Source: Peribacter sp043814035 | GTDB lineage: Bacteria > Patescibacteriota > Gracilibacteria > Peribacterales > Peribacteraceae | DNA: 64,000 bases | Direction of reading: 5' to 3' | NCBI GenBank assembly: GCA_043814035.1 | Contig: JBDRKJ010000006.1 | Location: 1-64,000 of the forward strand | In this document: one piece after another, positions 28,079-36,996 of the stretch | Layout of the letters: every line of letters begins with the position of its first letter | Numbering within the stretch: position 1 is the first letter of the stretch | The notes under the pieces: generated by a model | The model's input: the letters and a program-made list of their open reading frames with translations, nothing else | Database searches by the model: none | Told to the model about the DNA's origin: nothing | Program-made: the position numbers and the translations under genes

Positions 28079-28154
28079 TGGTGGAGCTGAGGAGATTCGA
28101 ACTCCTGACCCCCTGCTTGCAAAGCAGGTGCTCTACCAACTGAGCTACAGCCCC
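28079..28154 (-). tRNA. tRNA-Ala (TGC)
   Basis: Minus strand: acceptor GGGGCTG/CAGCTCC, D arm TAGCTCAGTTGGTAGAGC, anticodon loop TTTGCAA (TGC) on a CTGC/GCAG stem, T arm with GTTCGAATC, discriminator A and encoded CCA. A canonical tRNA-Ala. Confidence 0.96.
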
Positions 28155-28254
28155 ACTTCGCGCATAATACTGGAACAGGGGAGCCCTGCCCAGATCGTGT
28201 AAGAAAGAAGTTGAAGAAATACGCATTGGCTCTTTGCTCCTAGTGTACGCTCTT

Positions 28255-28440
28255 CGTAGCCCAGTGATTTTGTCTTCTCATTTAGACAAGCATTGGGTCA
28301 GGGCCGAGCAACCTGCTCGGTCCGCCCCTTTTACATTAGGGCATATTCAATGTTGTATCCGGTGATGGGGTTGGTAGCAGTTAAGAGTCGAAGCCTGAAC
28401 CAAGAGGGGCACCTGTGCGGTGCGACCCTCTTGGTTTTTT
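28255..28440 (+). ncRNA. Candidate small structured RNA
   Basis: A gene-free stretch with three successive hairpins. The first is CCCAGTG with CATTGGG, enclosing TTGTCT/AGACAA (about 28260-28307). The second is CCGAGCA-ACC-TGCTCGG, followed by CCCCTTTT. The third is a long terminator, CCAAGAGGG and CCCTCTTGG (28400-28408, 28426-28434) around an inner GCACC/GGTGC stem, followed by TTTTTT. No coding gene upstream on this strand needs that terminator. It is not recognisable as 6S, SRP or tmRNA. Confidence 0.45.
28400..28440 (+). terminator. Strong intrinsic terminator
   Basis: A near-continuous 14-bp stem and six T residues (28435-28440). It ends the candidate RNA and lies 25 bp beyond the 3' end of the convergent cusA-like gene. 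Confidence 0.75.
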
Positions 28441-28464
28441 GGCCCGATTCGAAGAGAGAAAGGA

Positions 28465-31400
28465 TTAAAAAGCGGGAGCAAATGATGGTTGAACCTGTCG
28501 TTCTCGTAGCATCGCAAAGAGCACGGGCATTACGATCAGCGTGAGGATTACTGAGGTCGTGAGTCCGCTTAAGACCACAAGTGCGAGGGGACGCTGAACT
28601 TCCGCGCCGGTTCCTGTGGAGGTGATCATGGGCAGCAGCCCGATCACGGAGGTGAATGCAGTCATGAGCACTGGCCGGAGCCGCATGAGGGCACCTTCCA
28701 CGACGGCGGCATGAATGCCTTCGCGCGTGATTGGCTGCGCCGCGTCGACGATATATGTCGACGATTCCTCCATGCTCGGCAGACCGAACTGTGAGCGGAA
28801 GGAGTTTTCTAGGTACACCATGATCACAACCCCCGTTTCCACTGCGTTACCAAACAGGGAAATGAATCCCACCCAAACGGCGACAGAGAAGTTGTACTTC
28901 GCCAGGAAGAGGGCTATCACGCCTCCCACCAAACTCAGAGGAATAGTGAGCATGACAATAGCAACGATGCTCAAGTCTTTATAGGTAAGGTACAGGAGCA
29001 GGAAGATGACGAAGAGTACCACAGGAATCACGATAGAGAGTCGCCGCTTGGCACGAAGTTGATTTTCGTATTGCCCCGACCATTCGTAGGAGTAGCCGGT
29101 GGGCAGCGATATGCTCTCTTCTAGCCGTTTGTTCGCGGCTTTCACGAAAGACGCCAAGTCGGTTCCCCGCACATTGGATTGCACGATGGCTCTCAATATG
29201 CCGTTCTCGCTGCCGATCATTGCGGGGCCGTTGACGAGCTTGATGTCTGCGATGCTTCCCAGTAGAACCTGCGCTCCGTTCATGCCGGTGATGGGTAGGG
29301 ATGCAATGTCGTCGACATTTTGGCGATATTCCTGCTTGAGGCGCACCTGTACTCCGTACTGTTCGCGCCCCTCGATTGTCCGCGTGACCATCGCGCCACC
29401 CACGCCCGCGGCGATCGTTTGAAGAGCATCTGCTTTCATGACGCCATGCTGTGCAAGCAGCTCGTTACTAAGTTCGATATCGAGATACCGAAGCCCCGTG
29501 GTGCGGATGGCAACCGTATCCGCCGCGCCCGGCACCTGATTCAGCAGGTCTTCAATTTCGATGGCGATCTCTTCGAGCTTTACGGGATCGTCGCCGAATA
29601 TTTTTAAACCCAGTTGCGTGCGGATACCGGTTGAAAGCATGTCGATGCGCCCGATGATCGGTTGTGTGAAGCTGTTCCACACATTATCGATAAGCATCTT
29701 CCCGTTCATCTCGCGTATGAGCGAGTTTTTTGTCACGCCTTTGCGCCATTCGCTTTTGGGTTTCAGCGTGATAAACGTTTCAATCATCGCGAGCGGCGAT
29801 GGGTCGGTCGCCGTATCCGCGCGTCCTGCCTTGCCGACCACCGTTTCCACTTCGGGGAATGCTCCGATGATCCTGTTTGTCGCTATGAGAATTTCCTGTA
29901 CACGCTCTTCAGAGACATCTGGCACGGTGATTGGCATGTACAGAATCGTTCCTTCGTTGAGTGGCGGCATGAACTCGGAGCCGATGCGTGTCATCGCCAT
30001 GACGGCAACGAGTGTCACCGCCCCCACGATTCCCAGCATGCGCTTTCTATGTGTCAGTGCCCATTGCAGCACAGGCTGATAGATCCGTTGAAACCAGCGG
30101 ACAATGTAGATTTCCTCATCGCTTCTCAGTCTGCCACGCAGGAAAATCACGCAGAGTGCAGGCACCAGGAACAGCGCGGCAATCAGCGCTCCGAACATGG
30201 CGAAGAGGTTCGTGAACGCCAGTGGTTTAAAGAGTTTCCCCTCTTGTCCTGTAAGTGCGAAGATCGGCGTGAAAGAGAGAATGATGATGAAGATTGCGAA
30301 CGTCACAGGTTTGCCGACTTCCAGTACCGCTTCACGTACGCGGCTGATGCGGTCCATGACATTCGCCGGAGGGCGTTCCTGCAATCTGCGATAGGCGTTT
30401 TCGCTCACGACGATTGCCGCATCCACCATGGTCCCTATGGCGACGGTAATGCCGCCCAGGCTCATGATATTGCTCGGTACGCCGAAGAGCCACATACAGA
30501 TGAACGTGATGAGTAGCCCCATAACCAATGCTATTGCCGTGATCATCGTTGCGCCGATGTGCCACATGAAAAGAGCAATAACAATGACTGTGATGATGAG
30601 TTCCTGTGTCCGGACTTCGCTAATCATCTTGATGGCGGACAAAATCAAGTTTGTCCGATCGTAGAACGGTTGAATGCGCACGCCGTCCGGCAGGGACGGC
30701 TCCAGTGCCGCTAGGCGCTCTTTAACACCGTTGATGACTTGCAATGGATTCTCTCCGTACCGCATCACCACGATGCCGCCCACTTTCTCTTTCTCCTGGT
30801 CGGCGAGAACCGCGCGCCGGAAGAGTCCGGAAACGCGCACTTCTCCAACATCGATGATGGTGAGCGGCATGCCACCAGCCTTCATACCGATGACGGTTTG
30901 TGCGATGTCCCCCGTGTTTTTAAAGAATCCGATGCCCTGGATGGCCACTTCTCGCCCTCCCGTGTCCACCACCTTCCCCGAAACATTGTTGTTTGCCATC
31001 TGCACGGCACTCATGACTTTCTTGATGGTGATGCCGTACTGCTGCAGCTTCTGGGGATCCAGGATGACCTGATAGACTTTCTTGTACCCGCCGACCGATG
31101 CAACTTCCGCAACGCCCGGAACGCTTTGCAGTGCATATCGAACAGTAAAGTCCTGCAAGGAACGCAACTCTGTCAGAGAATGCGAATCACTTTCGAGGGT
31201 GTACATGAAAACGTGTCCTACGCCTGTGGCGTCGGGGCCCAGAACGGGCATGACTCCTTCGGGCAGCTGGGGCCGCACGAGGTTTAGGCGTTCGGAAACG
31301 CGGTCGCGGGCGAAGTAGATGTCGATATTGTCATGAAAAATCACCGTTACCATCGAAACACCAAGCATGGAGAGTGCGCGAACATCGCGCACTCCCGCCA

Positions 31401-31626
31401 GGCCCTGCATGCTCACCGTGAGCGGATACGTTACCTGGTCTTCAATGTTTTTCGGACTCTGCCCCGTCCATTCAGTCATGATGATCACTTGGTTCTCTGA
31501 TAAATCGGGAATCGCATCGATCGGGGTCATCTTCAATGCGATGACACCAGCTATGGCGACCATGCCGAACAGGATCAGGGTGATGAACTTGTTTTCCAGC
31601 GCGTATTTGATGAGTGCGTTCATCAT
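28465..31626 (-). CDS. cusA: CusA/CzcA-type heavy-metal RND transporter
   Basis: A 1053-residue proton-driven RND pump of the metal (HME) subfamily, full length, with 12 TMs and two large extracytoplasmic loops. Family marks are PDLSENQVIIMTEW, VASVGGYKKVYQV, the proton-relay TM4 GTMVDAAIVVSENAYRR and GNAVETGVVIMVYLENSF. RIDMLSTGIRTQLG includes the Met region used for Cu/Ag binding in CusA. It overlaps the adaptor gene by 4 bp. No outer-membrane factor is encoded nearby, so it may act at one membrane only. Cu(I)/Ag(I) is the likeliest substrate. Confidence 0.93.
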   Translation of the reverse strand: MMNALIKYALENKFITLILFGMVAIAGVIALKMTPIDAIPDLSENQVIIMTEWTGQSPKNIEDQVTYPLTVSMQGLAGVRDVRALSMLGVSMVTVIFHDNIDIYFARDRVSERLNLVRPQLPEGVMPVLGPDATGVGHVFMYTLESDSHSLTELRSLQDFTVRYALQSVPGVAEVASVGGYKKVYQVILDPQKLQQYGITIKKVMSAVQMANNNVSGKVVDTGGREVAIQGIGFFKNTGDIAQTVIGMKAGGMPLTIIDVGEVRVSGLFRRAVLADQEKEKVGGIVVMRYGENPLQVINGVKERLAALEPSLPDGVRIQPFYDRTNLILSAIKMISEVRTQELIITVIVIALFMWHIGATMITAIALVMGLLITFICMWLFGVPSNIMSLGGITVAIGTMVDAAIVVSENAYRRLQERPPANVMDRISRVREAVLEVGKPVTFAIFIIILSFTPIFALTGQEGKLFKPLAFTNLFAMFGALIAALFLVPALCVIFLRGRLRSDEEIYIVRWFQRIYQPVLQWALTHRKRMLGIVGAVTLVAVMAMTRIGSEFMPPLNEGTILYMPITVPDVSEERVQEILIATNRIIGAFPEVETVVGKAGRADTATDPSPLAMIETFITLKPKSEWRKGVTKNSLIREMNGKMLIDNVWNSFTQPIIGRIDMLSTGIRTQLGLKIFGDDPVKLEEIAIEIEDLLNQVPGAADTVAIRTTGLRYLDIELSNELLAQHGVMKADALQTIAAGVGGAMVTRTIEGREQYGVQVRLKQEYRQNVDDIASLPITGMNGAQVLLGSIADIKLVNGPAMIGSENGILRAIVQSNVRGTDLASFVKAANKRLEESISLPTGYSYEWSGQYENQLRAKRRLSIVIPVVLFVIFLLLYLTYKDLSIVAIVMLTIPLSLVGGVIALFLAKYNFSVAVWVGFISLFGNAVETGVVIMVYLENSFRSQFGLPSMEESSTYIVDAAQPITREGIHAAVVEGALMRLRPVLMTAFTSVIGLLPMITSTGTGAEVQRPLALVVLSGLTTSVILTLIVMPVLFAMLRERQVQPSFAPAF

Positions 31627-33476
31627 GGCGTTTTTGGGGAATCATCCGTTTCCATGTTTGAGATCGGGCGCATGAAGACTTCGGGCGGATCCAGCAACAC
31701 GATCGTCTCTTCGGTAAGGTCACCCATGATTTCCGCCGATTCTCCGTCCTCTGCACGTACGTTCACGTACAGCCGTTCCGGTTCCTGCGATTCCGTGCCC
31801 ATCGTCCAAATGTAGTTGCGTTCGTTTTCCCGTTTTACTGCGAACGACGGAATGCGGAAGATGGGCTTCTTCTCATCGATCAGGCGAATTCGCGCACTCG
31901 CACGGTGCGGGAGCGACAAATCATCCGAAACTTTCGCCTGCACGGTGATTGTGTGTGTCTGCATATCTACCTGCGGACTCTTGCGCGTTACTTCTGCACT
32001 GTATGGAGTCGTTTCATCTGTCTGCAGAAAGAACGTCACTGTGTCACCAATATCGATGGCGCCCATGAGTTGCTCGGGTAAGCCGAATTGAATTTCCGTC
32101 TTTGCCTTCTTTGCCAGACTTGTTGGCACATTGGTAAGTTCAAATGCTGACATAGATGGCATCACGATCTGCCCCACATCAATGAAGCGTTTAGAAACCG
32201 TGCCGGAGAACGGTGAAAGAATTTTTCGGTTTCCGCTTGTTGCATATTCTGATTGCAGCATGGCATCAGCAATCCGCACCATGCTCTGCTTACTTTCGAC
32301 AATCTGCTCTTGATTCGCCTCCGTGAGACCGAGGGCGTTATGCGCCGTGCGGATTTGTTCCTGGAGCATACGCACCTTGTTACTGTTTGCTCCTTCATAA
32401 TTTCCACTGCGATACGCACGGTAGAGTTCCGATTCGCCTGATGTAAGCGTCTGGAAGCTATTGCGAGCATCTTCCAGCTTTTCTTTTGCCTTGTAGACCA
32501 TGTCCTGTGCCGACACCACCTTGTTCAGCCTGTCCGTGAGTTGCTGATACGAGAGATGGTCAATATCGTTTGTCGAAGGCTGCGATGGTGTGTATTGGAG
32601 AAGCGTGTTCGTTATACTCAAGGCATCCAGTGATAGTGGGAGCAAACGGTCTATGATGACTGGTTTCTGAGAGTCCGAAGCACCGGCGTATTCTTGTTCT
32701 GCACCATAAAGGGTATTGAACCTGAAGACCACGTCGAAAGGTGATGCGTTACTGCTGTCTTTAATACCGAGTGTTTTCAGCAGATCATACTCACGTATTT
32801 CGATACCGGTGCGACTATTGCTTCCAAGCAAAATCCACTCAATGAGTTGTCGAGCATTCTGCACTGCGGTAAATGCCTGTTCGCGCATTTGGGTAGTGTT
32901 CGCTTCCGACTCGGCGAATTTTTGAAGTAGTGCTTCCTGTTCGCGCTTGGCAATCATCATCTCTGTTTCCTTCTCGTTAATTTTCTGCCTTGTATTGATA
33001 ACGGTCTCCTGTGCAACCTGCTCGGCAGTTGTAAGGTCAGATTCCGCTTGAGATTTCCGCGCTTGTTTTTCGGCAATCATCGCAGCACTCTGCCCTTCAA
33101 CTCCCTTGGGGAGCAGTAATGCGACTACTTGGTTCTTCTTGACCGTGTCGCCGATATCTACGTAGATATCTTCCACTATCCCATCTCGTCGCGGGAAAAT
33201 GTTCGCCGTCTCATTGGAGAGAACAGTTCCGATCAAGATTGTCGATGATGAACCGCTGATCATTTCGGGATGTGTGGTTTGCGGCTCTCTTGGCCCTTCG
33301 TCTACTGTTTGCTCTGCCGGCATATTGGTCTTCGACAAAATTATGGATGCGGCATATGAGGTAACAGAGAGGAATACGACGCTGAGTGAGCTCGTTGCAA
33401 TCAGGGCAATGCGATACCATTTACGTCCCCATAAGAGGCGCTGTTTTGCCTGTAATGATGCGATTAATGAATGCAT
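31623..33476 (-). CDS. cusB: RND efflux periplasmic adaptor (CusB-like)
   Basis: A 617-residue membrane-fusion protein. One N-terminal TM (about 21-43) is followed by a split lipoyl domain (IFPRRDGIVEDIYVDIGDTVKKNQ and ILSPFSGTVSKRFIDVGQIV). A long helical hairpin lies between them (about 130-400), then beta-barrel and membrane-proximal domains. The hairpin region is longer than in E. coli CusB (about 400 residues in total), which could suit a different envelope. Translationally coupled to the pump through a 4-bp overlap. Confidence 0.88.
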   Translation of the reverse strand: MHSLIASLQAKQRLLWGRKWYRIALIATSSLSVVFLSVTSYAASIILSKTNMPAEQTVDEGPREPQTTHPEMISGSSSTILIGTVLSNETANIFPRRDGIVEDIYVDIGDTVKKNQVVALLLPKGVEGQSAAMIAEKQARKSQAESDLTTAEQVAQETVINTRQKINEKETEMMIAKREQEALLQKFAESEANTTQMREQAFTAVQNARQLIEWILLGSNSRTGIEIREYDLLKTLGIKDSSNASPFDVVFRFNTLYGAEQEYAGASDSQKPVIIDRLLPLSLDALSITNTLLQYTPSQPSTNDIDHLSYQQLTDRLNKVVSAQDMVYKAKEKLEDARNSFQTLTSGESELYRAYRSGNYEGANSNKVRMLQEQIRTAHNALGLTEANQEQIVESKQSMVRIADAMLQSEYATSGNRKILSPFSGTVSKRFIDVGQIVMPSMSAFELTNVPTSLAKKAKTEIQFGLPEQLMGAIDIGDTVTFFLQTDETTPYSAEVTRKSPQVDMQTHTITVQAKVSDDLSLPHRASARIRLIDEKKPIFRIPSFAVKRENERNYIWTMGTESQEPERLYVNVRAEDGESAEIMGDLTEETIVLLDPPEVFMRPISNMETDDSPKTP

Positions 33477-33494
33477 AAAGAATAGTGGAAGGTA

Positions 33495-33722
33495 TTACAT
33501 ACCCATTTCCTTGTTACCTGTTCCCTTCTGTTCCATCTTCCATTTCTGGTGCTCGTCCCATGTCATATTCATGCGGGAAGCCGCGATTTTGTCCTCACGG
33601 TACTGTTCAATCGTCAGACCGTACTTTGTCGCTTGTTCCGCTTCTGTGAGCGGTTTTGGTGCGCCGCATGCTGCGAGGAAGAACAGGGAGAGCGTGCCGA
33701 TGATTGTAAGAAATTTTTTCAT
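33495..33722 (-). CDS. Small lipoprotein of the efflux island
   Basis: A 75-residue protein with lipoprotein signal MKKFLTIIGTLSLFFLAAC (lipobox LAAC, Cys19) and a short charged mature part ending in a Met-containing tail (MNMTWDEHQKWKMEQ...EMGM). The Met/His content may bind Cu or Ag. It ends 19 bp upstream of the adaptor gene on the same strand, so it is probably the first gene of the efflux operon. TATAAT lies 1 nt before the ATG, too close to act as its -10 box. Confidence 0.7.
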   Translation of the reverse strand: MKKFLTIIGTLSLFFLAACGAPKPLTEAEQATKYGLTIEQYREDKIAASRMNMTWDEHQKWKMEQKGTGNKEMGM

Positions 33723-33802
33723 GATTATAGAAAGGTAAAATATAGATAAAGCACATAAAACGGCGCATGGAACATGCGCAGATACGTTGAGAGTACTGTG
33801 GT

Positions 33803-34180
33803 TTACGTTAGCAAAACCACCGTCCCGATGAGGGTTTCTGTCGGTATCGGCGGTGCGTTCGCAAGCATCGGGATTCTTAGCTCTGCCCTGTGCGGTTCTG
33901 ATAGCTCCCAGAATGCGAGAAGCGTTGTTTGAATGCCGGCAGGTGAGGTGACTTCGGTTTGAGAGTCGGCAGATGCAGCGATTTCATCTTTGTCCTTCTC
34001 GCATTGCTCACATTTCATTGCCCCTGCGTGCTCATTTTGGTCCTGCATGATATGAGAGATCGCAGGCATATCCCCCATATTCGTTGGCATCGCGCCCATG
34101 GCGACGGGGCACACAACCGTGAAGGAGAAGAGGCCGAAGAGAGCGAGAAGTGCAGTGCGCATACGTTTACGAGTGTACAT
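33803..34180 (-). CDS. Exported Met/His/Cys-rich protein, possible metal binder
   Basis: A 125-residue protein starting MYTRKRMRTALLALFG with a signal peptide cleaved near AMGA. The mature N-terminus is rich in metal-ligand residues (MPTNMGDMPAISHIM, then HAGAMKCEQCEKD). The C-terminal half is hydrophobic and may include a second membrane segment (ETLIGTVVLLT). Its position in front of the efflux genes suggests copper or silver handling, as for CopL- or CusF-like accessory proteins, but no family match is claimed. Confidence 0.6.
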   Translation of the reverse strand: MYTRKRMRTALLALFGLFSFTVVCPVAMGAMPTNMGDMPAISHIMQDQNEHAGAMKCEQCEKDKDEIAASADSQTEVTSPAGIQTTLLAFWELSEPHRAELRIPMLANAPPIPTETLIGTVVLLT

Positions 34181-34258
34181 TCTAGCATCGAAGAGCCACT
34201 CTATCAATGGGCTTTGGCGTAATCTGTTACTGATTTTGCAGCACGTTTGTCCTTCTCT

Positions 34259-34516
34259 TTATGGCATGTCGAGAGACGTGTCTGGTGATGGGGTGGGCAG
34301 AAGCCAACGAACGGGCGTGAGGAAGAAATCGAGTGTGCCTGTGAGCGCCGCTACCGAGAAGAAGAACAGGATCACCGCTGTGAGGATGATAACGTTGTAC
34401 ACACCGCCGAAGTATTCCATCCACTCGCCCACACCAATCATCTCTGCCACGCTCTCGCGATACTTCACAAGCAGAATGGAGCAGACGATGCCGACGAGTC
34501 CGAGAAAGGCGGTCAT
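34259..34516 (-). CDS. Small two-TM membrane protein
   Basis: An 85-residue protein with two hydrophobic segments (FLGLVGIVCSILLVKY and VYNVIILTAVILFFFSVAAL) and a Pro-rich C-terminus. It begins 3 bp after the trxA stop and is probably co-transcribed with it. No catalytic motif; function unknown. Confidence 0.65.
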   Translation of the reverse strand: MTAFLGLVGIVCSILLVKYRESVAEMIGVGEWMEYFGGVYNVIILTAVILFFFSVAALTGTLDFFLTPVRWLLPTPSPDTSLDMP

Positions 34517-34519
34517 AGA

Positions 34520-34840
34520 TTAACCGATGGCATTGTCGATTTCCTTCTTTACATCCTCTTTGGGCTTGGCGCCGATGAACGTTGCGACGGGCTTGCCTTC
34601 TTTGAACATGACGAACGTGGGGATGCTCATTACATTGAACTGTCCGGGTGTTTCGGGATTCTCGTCGACGTTGAGCTTCACGATCTTTGCCTTGCCTTCA
34701 TACTCTGTGGCGAGCTCATCGATGACCGGACCCATCATTTTGCAGGGGCCGCACCACGGTGCCCAGAAATCGACGAGCACAGGGAGTGGTGACTGCAGAA
34801 CATCTGCCTGGAATGTTGCGTCGGTAACGGCGTTGGCCAT
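34520..34840 (-). CDS. trxA: Thioredoxin
   Basis: A 106-residue cytoplasmic thiol-disulfide carrier. The active site is WCGPC in VDFWAPWCGPCKMM, and the cis-Pro is in MSIPTFVMFKEG. Start MANAVTDATF is chosen because the upstream codons encode an atypical hydrophobic extension and the family normally begins here. It is the only classical thioredoxin in the window and complements the two membrane CPHC proteins. Confidence 0.96.
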   Translation of the reverse strand: MANAVTDATFQADVLQSPLPVLVDFWAPWCGPCKMMGPVIDELATEYEGKAKIVKLNVDENPETPGQFNVMSIPTFVMFKEGKPVATFIGAKPKEDVKKEIDNAIG

Positions 34841-34937
34841 AGTCAGAGGCGTAGAAGATAAGACAGGGACGAGGATAGCGGCAGAGCAAATTATTGGAAA
34901 GTGTACGGGCACACAGAACTAGTGTGTTCTGCATCAC

Positions 34938-36221
34938 TTACTCCGATCGGCCCTTGAGCAGCAGATCCTTGGTGATTTTCTTGCCGGTCTCAACGGCGGG
35001 CTGCCCGTATATGTCAAGCCGGTAGAGCTTGCCGAGAAAGACGACTTCAGCGAGCAGTAAGAAGAAGAGCTGTCCTAAATGACGTTCATCGAGGCGTGGG
35101 AGCGTGATAGTGGCGTGCGGGCGCTTGACGGAGGTGAGCGCAGCGGCCGTGCCCAGAGCGCACGCATCGAGGAGCTGGCCGAAGGTTTTGCCTTGCAGAT
35201 GCGTAAAGGGTTCTGGCAGGTGTTCCGGTAGGTAGACGCGCGGCTTCTCTTCTTCGCGAATGAAGAGCAACCACTGCTCTCTTGGCCCGGCCATCCACTG
35301 CTGTAGCAGTGAGTGCTGATCCTGCGTGCCGATGGCGGCAGTCGGAATGGGGTTCTTCGTTTCGGTCTTGCCCAGGCTTTCGGCAATCAGCTGCTGATCC
35401 CAGCGGGCGATGGAAGCGAGGCGTTGGGAGTAGGGCATGATGACGCGGATGGAGTAGCCGCGTTTGAAATCGAGCAAATACTGCACGGCAGCGAGCAGGG
35501 CGGCCGGGTTCTCATCAATGGAGGTATTCTGACAGAGGGTGTCCATTTCCTTCGCTCCCCGCACGAAGCTCTCGATGTTCGCATCGAGCAGCGCCAGCGG
35601 CAACAGTCCCACGGGTGTGAAGATGGAGTAGCGTCCGCCAATTTCTGCGGGAATGGTGAGCATGCGAATGTCTTCTTCAAGACAGAAGCTGCGCAGGGGA
35701 CCTCCGAAGGGATCGGTGAGAGCAATGGTGTAGCGTGACGCATTATCCCCGCGGGCAGCCTTCATCTTTTCGTAGCAAGTGAAGAAGAGGCTCATGGGTT
35801 CTAAAGTGCTGCCTGATTTACTCGCCACGACGAGCAATGTTTGGCGCCAGTCAACGATCTTGAGTACGGTTTCGACGAAGGCAGGATCGATGGAGTCAAG
35901 AACGATGAACTCCAGTGTCTCGGGTGTCTCGAACGCCTCCTGTATCACTTTGGGGCCGAGGCTCGATCCGCCGATTCCCACCCAGACGACAGTACGAATG
36001 CGTTCGGCTTTCGCCCAGATCGCCACCTCCTTCACCGCTTGCACAGTGTCTTTGTCGTAGGGAGCCATCGACCAGGAGTGCTGTCCTTTTTCGCGCTCCT
36101 TGAGCCACTCCTGCGCGTAACGACGCACGCCGGTACGTAGAGCGCTCAGCTCCTGATCAGGAACACCAAATGAGGGGGTGATCGCTTTTGCCAGTGCCTG
36201 TGTGACGGAGAGGTCTAGCAA
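34938..36221 (-). CDS. pgi: Glucose-6-phosphate isomerase
   Basis: A 427-residue enzyme interconverting glucose-6-P and fructose-6-P. Family motifs are VWVGIGGSSLGPKVI (phosphate-binding), VASKSGSTLEPMS, EIGGRYSIFTPVGLLP with the conserved Arg, and GTQDQHSLLQQW near the catalytic Glu/His region. The length matches the short bacterial type. The start codon appears to be TTG (36219-36221), with no better alternative nearby, so the exact N-terminus is uncertain. Confidence 0.95.
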   Translation of the reverse strand: MLDLSVTQALAKAITPSFGVPDQELSALRTGVRRYAQEWLKEREKGQHSWSMAPYDKDTVQAVKEVAIWAKAERIRTVVWVGIGGSSLGPKVIQEAFETPETLEFIVLDSIDPAFVETVLKIVDWRQTLLVVASKSGSTLEPMSLFFTCYEKMKAARGDNASRYTIALTDPFGGPLRSFCLEEDIRMLTIPAEIGGRYSIFTPVGLLPLALLDANIESFVRGAKEMDTLCQNTSIDENPAALLAAVQYLLDFKRGYSIRVIMPYSQRLASIARWDQQLIAESLGKTETKNPIPTAAIGTQDQHSLLQQWMAGPREQWLLFIREEEKPRVYLPEHLPEPFTHLQGKTFGQLLDACALGTAAALTSVKRPHATITLPRLDERHLGQLFFLLLAEVVFLGKLYRLDIYGQPAVETGKKITKDLLLKGRSE

Positions 36222-36286
36222 GAGGTGAGGAAGGTAAGGAGAGTAAGGAAGGTGAGGAAGGAGAGTAGCCCTCTGCGACTGCGATT

Positions 36287-36865
36287 CTAGAGGGAGCGGA
36301 GAGCTGCGGCCACGCGGTCTTCGGTTGTGGCGAGGTCGGCAGGAAGAGACTTGAGTGTGTGGGTGATGGTGGGCGCGTCGTAGCCGAGGGCCTCGAGAGC
36401 GGCAATGGCATCGGGGTCCATCGCAAATTGCACGACCCCTCCCACACTCTCGGTGAAGAGCGCAGGAAATTTCTCTGCGAGTGATTTCAGTTCTACGAGC
36501 AGCGTCTCTGCCGTCTTCTTTCCGATGCCTTTGATGGAGGTGAGGGGAGAGGCTTCACCTTCTCGAATGGCCATGCTAATGAGTCCGCGTGGCACACTAC
36601 AAATCTCCAGTGCCATGCGTGGGCCGATGCCGGCCATACCTAAGAGCTTCTCGAAGAACACGCGGCTTTGTGCTGTCAGGAATCCAAAGAGATCGAAGCG
36701 ATCTTCGCGCACGAATGTTGAAATCCAGAGTTTCGTGGTGTCACCTTCCTCTACGTGTTCCCAAACATCCAAGGGCACCAGCACACGGTATCCCACTCCA
36801 CCCACGTCTACGGTGAGTTCTCCTGGGTTGTGTCGCGTCACGGTTCCATGGAGGTGAGCGATCAT
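36287..36865 (-). CDS. ruvA: Holliday junction branch-migration protein RuvA
   Basis: A 192-residue protein that binds four-way junctions and loads RuvB. N-terminal OB fold (MIAHLHGTVT...VGGVGYRVLVP), two helix-hairpin-helix motifs (LGMAGIGPRMALEI and IKGIGKKTAETLLVEL), and the RuvB-contacting C-terminal domain (AIAALEALGYDAPTI). The start is fixed by the family and by TACACT (minus strand, 36874-36879) 8 nt upstream. ruvB and ruvC are not in the window. Confidence 0.96.
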   Translation of the reverse strand: MIAHLHGTVTRHNPGELTVDVGGVGYRVLVPLDVWEHVEEGDTTKLWISTFVREDRFDLFGFLTAQSRVFFEKLLGMAGIGPRMALEICSVPRGLISMAIREGEASPLTSIKGIGKKTAETLLVELKSLAEKFPALFTESVGGVVQFAMDPDAIAALEALGYDAPTITHTLKSLPADLATTEDRVAAALRSL

Positions 36866-36996
36866 AGGAAGGGAGTGTAACAGAGAACTGCGTGACAGTG
36901 CAGCACACCGTTCTTTACACGAGTCGAAAGCAGCATCGTCCATTGAAATATCGCTCATCGCCAATTCTCTCATTTTCCGCTATAATGTGAGGAAAC

